DNA of 64,000 bases, from the NCBI RefSeq assembly GCF_963678635.1, contig NC_087065.1, forward strand, positions 51,901,858 to 51,965,857, written 5' to 3'. The translations under genes were made by a program, and so were the position numbers. Positions 11,561 through 24,464 of this stretch are shown piece after piece; positions within the stretch are counted from its first letter, which is position 1; each line of letters starts with the position of its first letter. The DNA comes from Symsagittifera roscoffensis (lineage: Eukaryota; Xenacoelomorpha; Acoela; Convolutidae). Under the pieces are notes generated by a model that saw nothing but the letters and a program-made list of their open reading frames with translations, did not search any database and was not told the DNA's origin.

Positions 11561-11563
11561 ATT

Positions 11564-11815
11564 AAGGATCCTACTTTAATTATCCGCCAGGGATCTAGAA
11601 ATTTGCTACATGGGTATATGACTCTTGGTAAAATCCTCAGGGGGGAGGCCACCCAAAAACTTGGATCCTCAAGTGAGGATCTTGTAATCCACCAGCAAAA
11701 TGCCGGCTGACTACAAGATGATTTTGGACCCCTTAAGTGTCGGATCTTAGGCGCCCACGTCTTATTTTAGGTGATTTTGCTCCCCCCCCCTAAGGATCCC
11801 TGGCGGTCCCTCATA
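11564..11815. mobile_element. MITE-like imperfect inverted repeat
   Basis: Two arms of about 110-120 bases face each other. The left arm holds GGATCC, CCGCCAGGGATC and a CAGGGGGGAGG run. The right arm holds the complements (CCCCCCCCCTAAGGATCC, then GATCCCTGGCGG). Inner segments GGATCTTGTAATCC and CTACAAGATGATTTTGGACC also pair imperfectly. It is far more GC-rich than its surroundings, as expected of a small non-autonomous DNA element. Ends and target duplication are not certain. Confidence 0.45.
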
Positions 11816-12048
11816 CTACTTATATAGGTCTTGCTGATTTTTTTTTGTTTTTTTTTTCAGGAAAAGTCTTTAGTCTCTATTAACTACAGCTGTTTATTGA
11901 TACATATTGATGAATTAATTAATGCACTTAAGTATATATGCACTTTTGAGTTCAATTGACATCCATCTGCTGAAGTTAGATAATTAGCACTCTCCAAATA
12001 CGAACGTGATTATGGCGTGAAAAAACGAATACGGTTTTTAGTTTCGAA

Positions 12049-12365
12049 AGTCGAATTTAATTTTTGGACTTCAGCGGAAATAAAACAGTTTTTTTATCCA
12101 GTTTTGTCAAGTTGGGTTAATTTTATTAAAAAACCGCCCATTATTTTTCGCTCTAGACATTTAAAGTCCGTAAAGGGCATCTATTTTTTTCTTTGAAATT
12201 CGGAAGTGGAGTTTAATGTTTAGATTTGCAGCGGAATAAAAAATTTACCAATTGATCCAGTTTTCTCAAGTTGGGTTCATGTTATTAAATAAGCGCCAAT
12301 CATCAATTGTTCTAGAAATTAAAAGAGCTTAAAGAGCATTTAATTTTTTCTTTGAAGTCCGAGAG
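12049..12365. repeat. tandem dimer, period about 162 bp
   Basis: Two diverged copies lie head to tail. Each carries GCAGCGGAA, then ATCCAGTTTT with TCAAGTTGGGTT, a CGCC core, and AAAGTCCGTAAAGGGCAT or its relative AGAGCTTAAAGAGCAT, ending in TTTTTTCTTTGAA. No coding potential is seen. Confidence 0.55.
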
Positions 12366-12619
12366 TTGAGATTTTTTCAAGAGAGTCAGTGTTTTTTATG
12401 TTTACTTGCGTTCATTACTCTTCCAATCTTCGATTGGCTATTTTCTTCTTGACTAACCAATTGAACGATCTCCGCCCTTTAAAAATCGGAAAATTTATGC
12501 TGTGAGTCAACAAACAAATTTCTTATTGGCTGAAAAAAAAAGATTTCAATGACGTGAGCGATCTCTAATTTTTGATATGTTTGGGGCATGTTACAAATTT
12601 TATGTTTTTGTGTATGTTT

Positions 12620-12871
12620 CAGGTGCAGTGTCTTCTTCGCTCTTTTCTCAGGGACTGTATAGGATCAATGGCTTTCTCTCAACTGACCTCCCCTTTCCTA
12701 GACTGTCTTCTCCTCCACATCCTCAGTCTCTACAACTTCCACTGCATCTCTCTTCTACAGTTACAACAGACTACCACTATTGTACAGTGCCTCAGGGCTG
12801 ATCCAATCACTTTCCTACCTCTCATATCCTCACACACCGCAAATCAGCAACCGCCATCAAATTTAAACTGA
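12620..12871 (+). other. GC-richer, Pro/Ser-rich possible exon, unidentified
   Basis: After a TTTCAG acceptor-like site near 12621 the base composition shifts to roughly half GC and stays open in two overlapping frames. One frame reads through Ser/Pro/Leu-rich sequence to a stop at 12801, the other to 12871. The composition contrast is the only reason to suspect coding. No homologue is recognised, and it may be an exon of an unseen gene or a repeat fragment. Confidence 0.2.
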
Positions 12872-12879
12872 CACCAACC

Positions 12880-13420
12880 TTTGTTCCGAACAACAGCGCT
12901 TACTCGACTGAGCAATTTTGATCCAAGTGATTCGATAAAGTTAAAACTACTTTCTACTTGCATGATTTGCATATCCACATGCGTCGCAAATCATCAACTT
13001 GAAACTGACGATCCACGTAAAGTAACGACAATCGTGAAATGAGCCGTAGGAACAACCAGCACTCAAACTGGCTAATTTAGATCTAAGCTTACTCGATGAA
13101 GATCGAACTACTACCCACTTATCATATCTGGAAGCAGCACAATTCCTCAACTACCATTTGATAGGACCATTTTGCTCCTAATTCCAACTGCCTTTAGTCA
13201 ACTGAATAATTGTCAAGAATGGATCAAAGTGACTCGATGAAGTTTACGATTCCTGTCGACTTATCACGATTCCTCATCCATCCACTAAATGAGAATTAAC
13301 GACAAATGTGGATTGAATCTCACACTAGGCCTAAAGTCAACTGTGTAATTTAGATCAATTATTGTGAATTGGCGGATTTATTTCCACAATTTTGATACCT
13401 AGACAAATCAAATGTTAAGG
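12880..13420. repeat. diverged tandem units containing ACTCGATGAAG
   Basis: A unit with GTCAACTGxxTAATTxxGATC, then GATCAAAGTGACTCGATGAAG, then a CxACTTATCA stretch recurs near 12900, 13070, 13195 and 13330. Spacing is irregular (about 120-180 bases). No protein-like reading is present. Confidence 0.4.
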
Positions 13421-13853
13421 CCAAATGTTACTTTGAAACCGACGTTCAGAGTCGACTGACAGAACTACTGGCATGTGATAATATGCACGAAGTGACTCGA
13501 AACGAAAACTTTTAAAGTACTTCCCTATCTTCATGACGCCACGCCTCCTCAACCTTAGCAACCTTGCCAAGCAGCAGTAATTTGTTTCAAATGCCAGCGC
13601 CGAAAAATATTTGATTGCAAAAAAATTGATCAAAGTGAAGATCGATTAGTTTCCTGCCGTTCATATCTAAATAGCTAGTAAAAAACCTCCTTAAAAATGA
13701 GTGGTTAAGAGTAAATTTTCTCAACAAATATGCTTAAGCTAACATGGCCATTTTGCTTTTATTATAAGCTCTGTGATACACGACGTGGAAGCTAAAATAA
13801 TGAGAAAAAAACTATTCTGTAAACGTGATTAATTTTACTCAGGCCATCTCAAG

Positions 13854-14833
13854 TGCTCATTTTGAACCAATTTTACTAAGCGATCTTTGCTGGTTGATTG
13901 CTTAGCAATCTATCCTAAGTTATACGCCTCACATAAGAGCGTCAAGTTTCTCGAAAAAACTTAACAATAGTTAGAAAAGAGTATGAATTAATGAGCTTGA
14001 TAAATATGAAGCACAGGGTTATTAGTTTATATAATTGAATCGAAAAGCTTAAAGAAATATACCTATAATGGAAGGGGTTCCAGTCCTATTTTTACTTTTA
14101 TATTTTTTCTTCGTTCTAAGGTTGATGGTGGGGTTGAATTCTCGTGTCAAGCTTCAGTAGGTCCTTTCTTCTGAATCGTCTTGTGAGTATTTGCCCGGCG
14201 ATCTTCAGTCTCTGGTTGGTGTGTTCTTAAAGGTCTCGATTTCTTTCTGATCGAATTTTAAAGGAAAAAAAACTGAGTTCTTTTTTTTGCAGAAGACTAA
14301 CTTCATAAGATTGTAAAAACAGAAAAGAAAAATTTAAGTTTTAAGGAAAACTGAAGTTTAGAAAATTTAAGTACTTGCTGCTGAATGAGCAAAATGGAAC
14401 ACTGAAGATTTCCGGCCAGTCCCTTTGCTCGTAAGCTTTAATCGGCGGCTGATTCCTATCAAAACAATCAGGTTTCACTTCCTCCTAATTCTCTCTTCAT
14501 CATAAGGGAATTTTCGACTAGGTTTTATTTGATTTTTTATTTCAAGTCTAATATCCTTTATTTATTTATTTTTTCTTTTGAATAAAACCGCAGCCTTCAG
14601 TTCGATCTTATTAAAAGTTCATAGTCTTTCATCTGATGCATAATATTCTAGGTCTTGAAAATTAGGTGATTTTCAAAACAAGATTGTATAATCTAAATAA
14701 GAATAAATCGGTCAAAATCTTATTTAATGAATAGAGGCTTTTATTTAATTGGCACGCTTTAATTTCGAATTGGGTCGTTAAATAAACAATTTGCACAATG
14801 TTCCTTTGTCCGTGTAGTATTTACAGTACTACA
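13854..14833 (-). repeat. 3' LTR of the Ty3-type element
   Basis: It aligns along its length with 29698-30829. Shared stretches include TTTTACTAAGCGATC, TTAGAAAAGAGTATGAATT, ATGAGCTTGATAA, CTTCAGTAGGTCCT, and near the far end GAATAGAGGCTTT and GAATTGGGTCGT. It lacks a block of about 158 bases present in the other LTR. The copies have many substitutions, so the insertion is old. Confidence 0.8.
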
Positions 14834-16300
14834 ACTTACATCTTTTTAAAGAAAAATAAGCTGTTTGATTCTTACAGTTACCATGATGAAAATTACACGC
14901 TATAATGATTAAATACTTTAGTTAAGAACATTAAAAAGAACATCAAATAAATAACATATGAAGATAAGTTAAAGTTAAAAGATACAAATAAAATATGTTT
15001 TTTTTTAAAAGAAATTGCCCTAGACTTCCTTTCCATTTTCTAACTCCATGTTGTACGACCTCAGGATCGCTATCTTCCTCTTCGATGACCCTGTTTTTGT
15101 TGCAGTTTCGCGATCTTGTTTCTTTTTCTTGATTTTAAGGGTCATCCGGCTCAGTCCGTCTGCTAATTCCTCATTTTCTATCTGGTTTGAATATGTTTCA
15201 TTTCTCTCAGTTTCATTTGTCTTCACAGGGAAAGCAGTTATTCCCTCAAATGGAATCTTTATTTGTGCTCTCCCTGCTCTCAATACATAGCCAGTTTCCC
15301 GTCATTATTTTCTCCTCCAGAAGTTACTTTCTTCCTTTAATTTAACTTCCTGTCCAGTTATCAACTCGATTGGCATCATTACCCTTTCCATTGTCGTCGA
15401 GTTGACAACTTCGACAAAGGTTGGCATTTTCCACCGGTTGTAATTATTTTTAATAGATTATTTCAGGCTTGTCATGAATCGATTTTTAATGTTTCTAATT
15501 TGAGCTCTCTCTCACTCTTTGGAGATCCAATTGTTCTTTTAAGTTTGGGAAGCTTGTTGGGTCTTTTTTTAGCCCGTCGTAGATTGACATAATGGAGGGA
15601 TAGACAGTTGAGTTTAACTGTCTCTTCTTTCGGAGAGGCAGTTTCGTTTAAGGTTGATCGGGAGCGGGGTCTGAGCTTCTGCAATTCCAATTCATTACTG
15701 GGTCATTTTCCATTGTGCTTGAGATCAAACTAAATTCATTAATTTTTTCAAAATTCCGATTGTTTTTCGGACTCTAAAGCTTATAATCAAAATTAAACGT
15801 TGAAAGACAATTATAAAAGTTGAACGTTTTATAGATAGAAAATGTGAAAAGTTTAGTATTGGGGTTTTACACGAACCCACCACGGAAACAAAAAGAACAA
15901 AGACGGTCCTGGTGTTGATATACCTCAGGAAAAAAACCGAGACATTTTTAAATACCGAATTAATCTCAGATATGAAAGTTTGATGTCGTAAAATCAAAAT
16001 GGAAATTTGGACATTAATTCACCCCTAATCTTAGGTGTATGTCCATATGGGATCATCCGCAGGATCACCATGGGTTCTCGTTTTATAGGAAAAAAGGACT
16101 AGAAAAAACCGGAGGGGGTAAACTTTATATATAGCATCAATAAAAAAAGTTTTTTTTGTCTATTGTTAGAACTGAAAAAATATATGACTATGTGGTTGGG
16201 TTTTTGCAATCTTGATGCCTTACCATCTCGGAGGAGTGTAGAGGAATTATAATTGGATATTTTGTTTGCGCTTAAGGAATAATTCCAGGGGTCGGAAAAA
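14834..16300 (-). other. 3' region of the LTR element with basic, coding-like readings
   Basis: Minus-strand readings look like remains of a protein. Near 15,710 a reading starts MENDPVMNWNCRSSD and continues after one stop with LPLRKKRQLNSTVYP and KKDPTSFPNLKEQL. At 15,283-15,020 a frame rich in Lys, Arg and Glu has LADGLSRMTLKIKKKKQ. No domain is recognised. This is the last coding segment before the 3' LTR. Confidence 0.3.
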
Positions 16301-16311
16301 TCATAAGGAAT

Positions 16312-17700
16312 TTAGCATATTGGGCAAAGTTTAGCTGTAGAAGGGAGGCTTGTTGTGCAAATGGTGATTTTTTGATGGCAATCAATAAAATGTCGGTTAC
16401 CTGCCATACTGCGGGTTTGAGTGTTTCCCCATTTTGCACTCCTAATCATTTTTTTATATATACTACAGGGGGAATAATGGGACAGCGATCGGTATAATTT
16501 GGGACCTGGCCAATTGGGCATAAGATTTTTCCATATTTGGAGAAATGAGCCAGAATTTGCTAATGACAGTCTAAACAAATGAAGTGGGGTGGATGGCGTG
16601 ATTGGTTACTATACTAATTCTTGATTTAAGATTTTAATAAAAAACAAATCGGGCATTCAAGAGTGGGCTGGCTGATAGTCTTTTGAAAGTACTGTAGTTT
16701 TGGTTAGGAAAAATGAAGACAGTTTGGAATGAAAAATAGCAATCTTGGAAGATTTTACTCACAAAAATTGGTAAGCTCATCGAATTCTAAATGTTTTGGG
16801 GAATAAATTAATTTATAACACGGTTAGAGGTAGAAAAGTTGCTGTTAATAACATCTTCGTTGTGGAGGAACGCTTTTATAATTTGAATATAAAACCGGCT
16901 GCTGCTTTAAACGGTAAATGTTTCTTCGTCATGAAAGCCGGGATCGTATCGAGTGCAAAAAAACTTAATTGTTGTTCATCTGGATGAACGTAGTTACTCA
17001 GGTGGACGGTTACCAAGCTTGGTAATTGTCCACCTGAGTGAGCAGATTGTCATCAAGGACAAAATCAATGTCCATTACCAAGCAGAACATTTTATTCAAC
17101 TTCCTGAAGAAACAGCATAAATATTTAGCCATTTTTGATTGCCTGTACAGGTGTTACTATCAATAATTTTTCCTAAAATTAGGGCGTAAACATCCTGTCG
17201 GCATATTAGGCATGAGAATTTGTCGAAAATCAACTTAGTTTTGGACTTCAGAGCCTATAATATCTAGTACAAATAAAATGAATTGGTTTTGGATTTTCCC
17301 TTCAGCGGAGTGTTCCCCAATTGAATGGATGTTTTTAATTCGAGACAAACAGGACAAGCGTTTACCATTGTATTAAAGGAGTTTATGCCCAAAACTCATC
17401 AAACGCAATTTTTGGAAAAATAGATATGGCAGATGTTTTTGCTTTTATTAATGTAATTATTACACTCAGTAATATAAGGGCGTTTAACTATCATATGTTC
17501 ACCCTTTCGCTTATTTCTGATTAACTTTAAGTGGTTGCAGATATTACAGACATCAAATACTGTCATCTTAATAACATGAATAATCTGCCTGCATATGGGG
17601 CAAGGAATTTTTGCGAATGGTGATTTAGGTCTTAGCTTGAGTTTATTATCACAATTAACGCAAACTAATTGTGGTGGTTGTGAAGGTTTTGATGCAATTT
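16312..17700 (-). pseudogene. Cys-pair-rich (zinc-ribbon or RING-like) segment in the env position
   Basis: Minus-strand frames contain at least six C-x2-C pairs: VCVNC (about 17662-17651), CPICRQ (17602-17591), VCNIC (17548-17537), CPVCLEL (17356-17347), CLICRQ (17212-17201) and ICLDCHQ (16577-16568), with a further LCPIC at 16330. Several pairs occur as 'xCxxC about 15-20 residues, CPIC', and two share the CxICRQ form. This suggests tandem zinc-binding units broken by stops and frameshifts. No known env domain is seen. A RING/TRIM-like or zinc-ribbon identity is only a guess. Confidence 0.4.
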
Positions 17701-18524
17701 TTTTGTTTGATCACATATTTTTAAGAAAATGGGACACTCACTTTTCATTTTTACTGCTCATTCAATCTGATCTACATCGCAGGAAATGGGAATTGTTAGG
17801 CTATTTGCAAAACATAGTATTAAATTCCAGTATTTGCTGGTTGGTTTAATAATGGTGCTGTGGAGCTCATCATTATATTATGTTTCGAAATGTTTTATAA
17901 AAACAGGGATTGTTTTGAAATTTTCGGCGAAGATGAAGGAGCGTTGGAATCCTTTGATTCAGACTACCGTTCCTTCGTAAAAGCTTATCATCCTGATCTA
18001 CGGCACAATTAACATATTCATTGTTCGTAGTACAGGATACTGGGTGGTCAGATACAGAAAGAAAGAATGAACAATATCGGAAGTTGTATAAATACTGATT
18101 TACTCAAAAGTACTCTTTGATGTGTCGGATATTAACTATCATATATACTCGTAATTGTAGTTGTAATTGAAATGATTTCTTCATAAGAGAAACTGAAACT
18201 GGTTCGTCGTTTATATTAAACATCCTCTTTTCTAATTAGAAAAGTAAGAGGGTTTAGAAAGAACTCTGCGTATGTATCGACAGCGAGAAAATAAGGGTGT
18301 TTTCCTGGAACTGTGTTTATAGTCGATATAATGGAGTTAACCTTACCTACATGTAGAACATGAAACTGTTCAGAGTTTATTCTACTCTCAATGAGAGAGT
18401 AACATAAGTTTGGTAGCCTAACAAACAGGTTACGGGAGGTTAGTGAAATCATTTGACTTGAAAACGTCTGTGTTTCGGCAAAAGGTTGAAACAAGTATTC
18501 GACAAAGCTAGAAAAAACTTCCAA
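17700..18524 (-). pseudogene. unidentified ORF segment of the LTR element's 3' region
   Basis: A 102-residue minus-strand frame (18216-18524) starts MEVFSSFVEYLFQPF and ends in LNPLTFLIRKEDV. Frames on either side continue with DEPVSVSLMKKSF and SDHPVSCTTNNEYVNC, which then lead into the Cys-pair-rich segment. It looks like one long broken protein downstream of integrase, where env or a third ORF is usual in Ty3-type elements. I recognise no family. Confidence 0.35.
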
Positions 18525-20260
18525 TACGGCGAGTTGTGGAAGACTTCAATTGTTCTGTCTTCTCATGTATTACAATAATCGAAGTATACAAAAAGTTTTG
18601 GACAGAATGACGCGTTACAGGCGTCGAAAGGTTTTTCTATTTGGTAAAGGAGTACGTGACGATTGTTATGTTTAAATAAAATGAGTTTTGTGCTCACTTT
18701 TTACGCACAAAATAAAATTCCTTCACAAGCAATTTCGATTATGACTGAGTTTTTATACTTAATGGTGTGAAGAATAACTTTGTGTTTAGGATTTGTTGCT
18801 TTTACGTAAATCTCGTAATTTAGATGATGTTGATAGTCGTTGATAATTAAGTGTAATTGATTGTCAATTGCCACAGAGGGTAAATTGGCTGCTGCTACTC
18901 GGCAGTAAAACTTCTTTGGAAAATGAGAGCAGTTTATGACTAGAAAGAGTTTTTAATTTAGTATGTCAAAGCACACTTTTTCTCCAAACTGTATTTTTGC
19001 AATGTGTCAATTCTATTTTATTTTCAGTGGGATCAAAATTTTTACACAGAAGTGAATTCCCTCGAAATCCGTTATTATTACTGCCGATCCATTTTCCTAG
19101 AGCGAAGAAGAAATATGGTCATATTTTTTTTGAGGAATCAATTTCAGTTTCCTGGACAATTTCCTTAGGTTAGCTTATCATCATAAGGTGAATATAATCA
19201 TTCGGTTTGGTTATTGGTAATCTTGCTAATGCTTTTACTGCAGGTAGTTTATTTGCGTAACCTGGGAGTTGAATTAGCAAACGAATATCTCGGTCCTAAA
19301 TTCCTACTAAAATTTAAATGTTTATATCCAAGTACAATGTTTGTATCGTATTTTTACACACAAAAATGATCTCCTGTTTTTGATTTTTAGGAGAGCACAT
19401 TCGTTACTTTGAAGAAACGAAAGAATAATTATATTTTGGATTTGATGATTCCATGACAGCTTCATGAAGTAAATTTCCTGGATAAACTTTGTTCGCCCAT
19501 TATAGAAAATCGTTATTCGATCAAAGTATTTTTTGAGAACTCTCAGATGTTAAATTTTTTTAGGGCAGTGATATAGCCAATCGACTGATCCATCAGTGTC
19601 CAAAAACATAAAGCGATTACCAGTTGGCATGTATACTGCAAGCCTCGTATTTTCTAACGCTTACATCATTTTTGTGAGAATTTGTGTTCTTTCTAGTTCA
19701 CATTGATTCTGCAATGATGTCATTTCAGAATGTCTGAGTTGTTAAGCATTAAAATTCCTAATGTACTGTAAATTTGCACACAGATGAAGTTCGTAATCAG
19801 TTTCATCGGTACCTACATGGCGCCAAAGAGGGTCCGAATTCTTATTATAACGTTTATTGTGAATGCTTAAAAAATTACTTCCTCCCTGAGGCTAGTTCAA
19901 AGATTTCACTCTTATTTGATCGTTCTCATTCATTTGCGTTTGATAAATTTTTTTGTTATGTCTCATGTTGCTGGAATTACCATTTTTCTTGTCAAACCAG
20001 CCTGAGTATGAAATAAACAAAGACTCGAAACTTGTTTTATTTAATGCTTCTCGCCTTCTGCAGGCTTCTTGCTGCTTATTGTAAATGCGAATTTTAAGTT
20101 CTAAGCCATTGGGTTCCGGTCCCTCACTCAGTGTTTGATTTTGAGGGTGGTCCAACTTAATAGCGTACCTGACCATTTTCGCTTTTTGAGAAAACAACTT
20201 TGTGACTACGCAGTTTTTGGGCATATCCCATGATGTTGATTCGCATGCGCTTTTGACCAC
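18525..20260 (-). pseudogene. unidentified 3' ORF region of the LTR element, N-terminal part
   Basis: A 122-residue minus-strand frame at 19892-20260 contains PQNQTLSEGPEPNGLEL and ends QMNENDQIRVKSLN. Around 19,540-19,650 another frame reads LAVYMPTGNRFMFLD, GSVDWLYHCPKK and KYFDRITIFYNGRTKF, which is clearly protein-like. These are probably parts of one long reading between integrase and the Cys-rich segment, now broken. An envelope-like protein is possible by position, but no signal peptide or fusion motif is identified. Confidence 0.35.
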
Positions 20261-21480
20261 TGTGCACGGTAGTGAGATACCGTAAGGATTTTGTACTTGC
20301 TTTGGTTCTAGATTTACCTTGAGTTAAACTTTCTGCATGTGCGTTTCATAGCTTTAGTGTTTTCTTTGTCCCCTGTTCGAACATGCTGTCGAACTGTCGC
20401 CGACTAATGACGTTCCTTCATTTCTGTTTTGTAGAATACTTTCATCCATTTTTATAATTAGTTTCTATAATCTACATTCACCATTTTTATAATCTACATT
20501 CACTGTGAGTTTTTGTTTTTGCTGCTGCTTCGCAATCTTCCGGTGGTATAATGTCTTATAGATTATCATGTTCATGTTGTGAACGATGAGGAATGTGCCC
20601 ACATTCCGCAGTTAAAACAAATGGGAAATGTTTTAACTTTACGCATAACTGCGTTACCTTATGTTCTATAAGACCGTTGAGATACGCTAATTGTGATATC
20701 GGTAGTATAAAGGTATTCTGGGCTACCTTTACATGGAGCCTCTTGATTTAAAGCATACAATTACTTTCCTGCATGGTAGAACAGTCATAATGAGTAACTT
20801 TGAGAGAGCCCGATACGTTTTCCATATCATTTTTGAAAATGACAAGAGCTGTAAATGTTGAAATTAGAATAGAAAATTCCATCATTTTGCGAAGTTGCTA
20901 AAAGTTAGCAATAGTAAATTTTTCGGTTGATTTTTATTGAAAGAAACCATTTAGTCTGAAAAATTGACTGGTTTGATTGACAGTTACGTGTAGGGTCATA
21001 GTTTGAATATTTTTCTGTATCTAAATTGATAACCCGGGGATTACAAAATCAGTTTTTATGTTTTACTTAGGTAAATTTATTATAGGTTATTTAGTTGAAC
21101 CCTGATTGATAGAAGCTGGGTTGTCGTCGATGTCTCTGAAGTTATTGATTGTCAAACCCGTTTGAACAGTTGGCTGTTCATTTGGGGGCTAGTGTCTTGA
21201 TGTAGATGGTATGAATGACAATTCGCCGATGTTTTTACCATTCCTATTGTTTGGATGAAGCGGTGCTGAGGTTTACCTTCTTTGGGCTAGTCTTGGCGTA
21301 CGTGTCATTTGTAAAGTGTCTGGGTTATTTTTGAAATCTTGAGTCTTTATTTGTTAAGGATTTTTCTTGTTCAATTTTATGTGGTTCTACATTATTTTCT
21401 CGTCTATAGTATATTTCGACCGGTAAGTATTCCGATGAACTCATTGGGTTTTTGAAATGATTTGTTGAATAGTGGTGTAT

Positions 21481-22646
21481 TCACAATTTTATTCCTTGAT
21501 TGCATAGGGTTTTATAGATTAGTTTTAATGATTCGTCTTTTAAAATATAGTTTTTCACTAGTTTTTTTGCTTTTTCTTCGATGGGAAAAGATTCCATCAG
21601 ATGAATTCTCTGCGCTGTCTTTTTTATAACTTGATCTAAATCTAGTTGTATCTCATAATTCACATTCAGTATTTTTCTTGTTACCGTATATGGGCCTGAT
21701 CGTAGTTCTTGTAACTTCTTTGATTTGCCATCTTCGATGGAATGGTTTTCCATAAGAACTTTTTGAACTACTTCGAAGAGTTTTTGTTATAATTGTTTGG
21801 ATATTGTGACTTTTTGCATTTGTTTCAAGGCTTTCGTGCTAGCTGTATTATAGATGTATTTAAATTGGTTCTCTCGTATAGGTTGAGAAGAATTATTTTT
21901 TGGTTTTAATTATGGTTGTATAGCTTTATTTGATGATGTTTGTAAAGAATGTCTGTGTAATGGAAGACTAGTACAAAGTTCAGAGTTGCTCGTTAATTCT
22001 CAATTTCGAAGTAATCCTAGTCTTCAAGAAATCGGTATTTGAGGCTTTTTTCCATAAACAATTTTGTTAGTTGTTAATCCAGTACTTACGTTGATAGTGG
22101 TATTATGAGCGAAAGCGAATTTTGCAGCTTGATCACTCCTATCTCATTTTGCTTGTTCTGAAATGTGTTGCTAGATGTTTGTTTTGGATTTCCACTTTAC
22201 CAATCGTGCATGCTGATAATGCGGTTCTAAGAGCATGTGTTTTTCCTAGTTCATGAAGCCAACTAGTGAAACCTTCGTTCATAAAAGCCGTTCCTTTATC
22301 AAAAACCAGTTTTTGGGGAATACTAAATATGAGGATGAAATTTTCTAAGTTTTTTTTTCAATAGCTGTAGTATTAGCTACTGGATATACTTGAAGGAACC
22401 GAGAAAATGAATCAACTACAAAAGTACTGTATTCGGAAAAAGTACTGTATTCGTCCATTGTTCTAAGGGTGCTTCGTTTAGATCGTGACGTTTTTTTTTA
22501 CAGTCAAGACATTCTGTTATTATCTGGGCTATCCATTTTTTAATCATGCCTGGCCTAAAGGAAAATCGTTTTATGTTCGTAATGGTTTTGTCTCTTCCAA
22601 CAGGACCTGAATGCGCCTGATGATTGATCTGTATGGGCCAAGTCAA
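21481..22646 (-). pseudogene. Ty3-type integrase remnant
   Basis: The HHCC zinc finger is at 22646-22480 (NHQAHSGPVGRDKT, then ECLDCKKK). The core follows in broken frames with FLQVYPVANTTAIE, GTAFMNEGFTSWLHELG, HALRTALSA, a KVEIQNKHL stretch and FAFAHNTTINVSTGL, which matches the D,D35E core and its flank. The C-terminal part at 21753-21481 has KLQELRSGPYTVTRK and NYEIQLDLD, the usual GPY/F module. Integrase joins element DNA to the genome. Several frameshifts make this copy dead. Confidence 0.8.
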
Positions 22647-23255
22647 ATGTTTTTATAAAGAGTGGCATGAGTACAAATAATTTAAGTTCTTTTACTTCGG
22701 TATTGTCTGATGTTTGGTCTATACAACGACAATTTCTCATAAGAAATGCGTTTTCAAATTTGTTTAGATATGAAGAAAAAGCTCTTGATTGTCTATAATG
22801 CATATTTTTTGTTGTCTTTTCTTACTAGCTTTTTAAAAAATCTTTGACTGCATCGGTGTCTTGTTCTTTGGCAACCAGTTCAGTATTTAAATCTATTTAT
22901 AATTTTTCCTAAATTATTGGAACTTTCGAATATCTGAATAAGATTATCTTTGTTTGTAAGTGCCTCGTTCGACAGTTTGGTTGCCTTTTTTTTATTTTCT
23001 AGTTTATTGTATAGTAACTCACATAATGCAATTTCATCGTTTAGCAAAATTTATCGTATCCTTTCATCTTGTTCATCCATCGTTTGAAAGTATAAGAGCA
23101 TTTCCTTGGGCATTTTGATTAATGTGTCGTTGTTTATTTTGAATTGAGTTATACCGTTCTTGTTTTTTTAACGACAGGAAAAAATTCATCGCTGGTTCGT
23201 TTTTTGGTATCATATACAATGAAATATTTTTCCTCGTTGCTATTTTGTCGTAGAA

Positions 23256-23615
23256 TTAAATTTTCTTAGGGATCTGATCAGTATAAAAATATTTTGAATG
23301 TGGCGAACCTAATAAATAGTGTTCGTATGTTTGTAAAGCTGATACGACACCGCGAAGCTCTCTAACTGTTGTTGACCTTTTCTGTTCGTTTTTATAATAT
23401 ACTTCTGAAATAAATGATATAATACGTTTCCCTTCCGGCATTTCTTGTACCAGTATTGAACCTATTCCTATTGTTGATGAGTCTACATGTACATGGAAAG
23501 GATATCTTGTGTCTGGTGTTGCTAGAATTGTGTATGCGCTAATTCCTTTCTTTATTTCGTCAAACAGTTTTTCGTGATCTGGTGTTTGTTTAAAAATAAT
23601 ATCGTTTTGTATCAT
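23256..23615 (-). pseudogene. Ty3-type RNase H segment
   Basis: The reading contains FHVHVDSSTIGIGSILVQ (first catalytic Asp), STTVRELRGVVSAL (catalytic Glu) and YFYTDQIPK in the place of the usual TDH. The preceding RDILATPD-like segment is here TILATPDTRYPF. It removes the RNA strand during reverse transcription. The frame is open for 119 residues but joins the flanking RT only through frame changes. Confidence 0.8.
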
Positions 23616-24279
23616 AGAAAGGCTTTGAGTCTACATGTAAGTTCTGTATATACATAGTATAAAATCCCAAACAACCTAACACTCATTACATCTCTACTGT
23701 TTTCTGGGGATTTTATCGCTTTGTGATCATCTACTTTTTTCTTGACTGGTTGTATAACATCTTTAATTATTACTTGTCCTAAAAACTGTACTCTTCTCAG
23801 AAAAAAACTGTTTTTTTTTCTGGTTGAGCTTTTAATCATGGTTTTCTTAAAAGATCATGGTATGTAACATTGATGACGAACATTTTTACTGTTTGTGCTT
23901 GCTTTATGGTATCATCTATGCAGGTTACTGATTGATTTCTTTTTATTAAGGGTGCAAAATGTATTGTCATTATTCTTCTGAAAAGTAGACCACATAACCC
24001 GTAGAAACATAGTTTAAAATTGTATTGTTTTGATCCAATTACCAAGCTTGTTAATTGTTATGTTTCCTCAGTTAAACGTACTTGATGAAACGCGGAGTAT
24101 AAATCACTCGTGTTGAAGAAATTTCCTTTGAGCTTAGTTATGAGCGATCCTATTCGCTCTAATGGGAATGAATAACGATTTAAATCGGTTATTGAGTTCA
24201 GGTATTTCGCATCAATAACGAGCTTAACTATGTTTCCTTTTGGTATTATTATAATAGGATTTATAAATTCTGATTTCAT
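23612..24279 (-). pseudogene. Ty3-type reverse transcriptase, broken into three frames
   Basis: In order on the minus strand: IIIIPKGNIVKLVIDAKYLN and NTSDLYSAFHQVRL (finger and palm motif A) at 24279-24058; then CIDDTIKQAQT with the catalytic IDD pair, Cys replacing the usual Tyr, near 23,920; then VQFLGQVIIKDVIQPVKKK at 23839-23612. These match the order of RT motifs in the Ty3 group. At least two frame changes separate them. Confidence 0.85.
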
Positions 24280-24464
24280 TTCAGTTTACTTCCCATTTGT
24301 CGATTTATTCCTGATTTGCATAGTTGGTCTAGAAAGTCCTCAAGTTCTTCCTGGCAGTGTAATGAATTTCACGATGGTCTTTGTTTAGTCAATACAGAGT
24401 TTGGTAAAAGCTTTACATGGAAATTTTGCTTTATTAGTCGTATTTGTGTTTTGAATATACGTCT

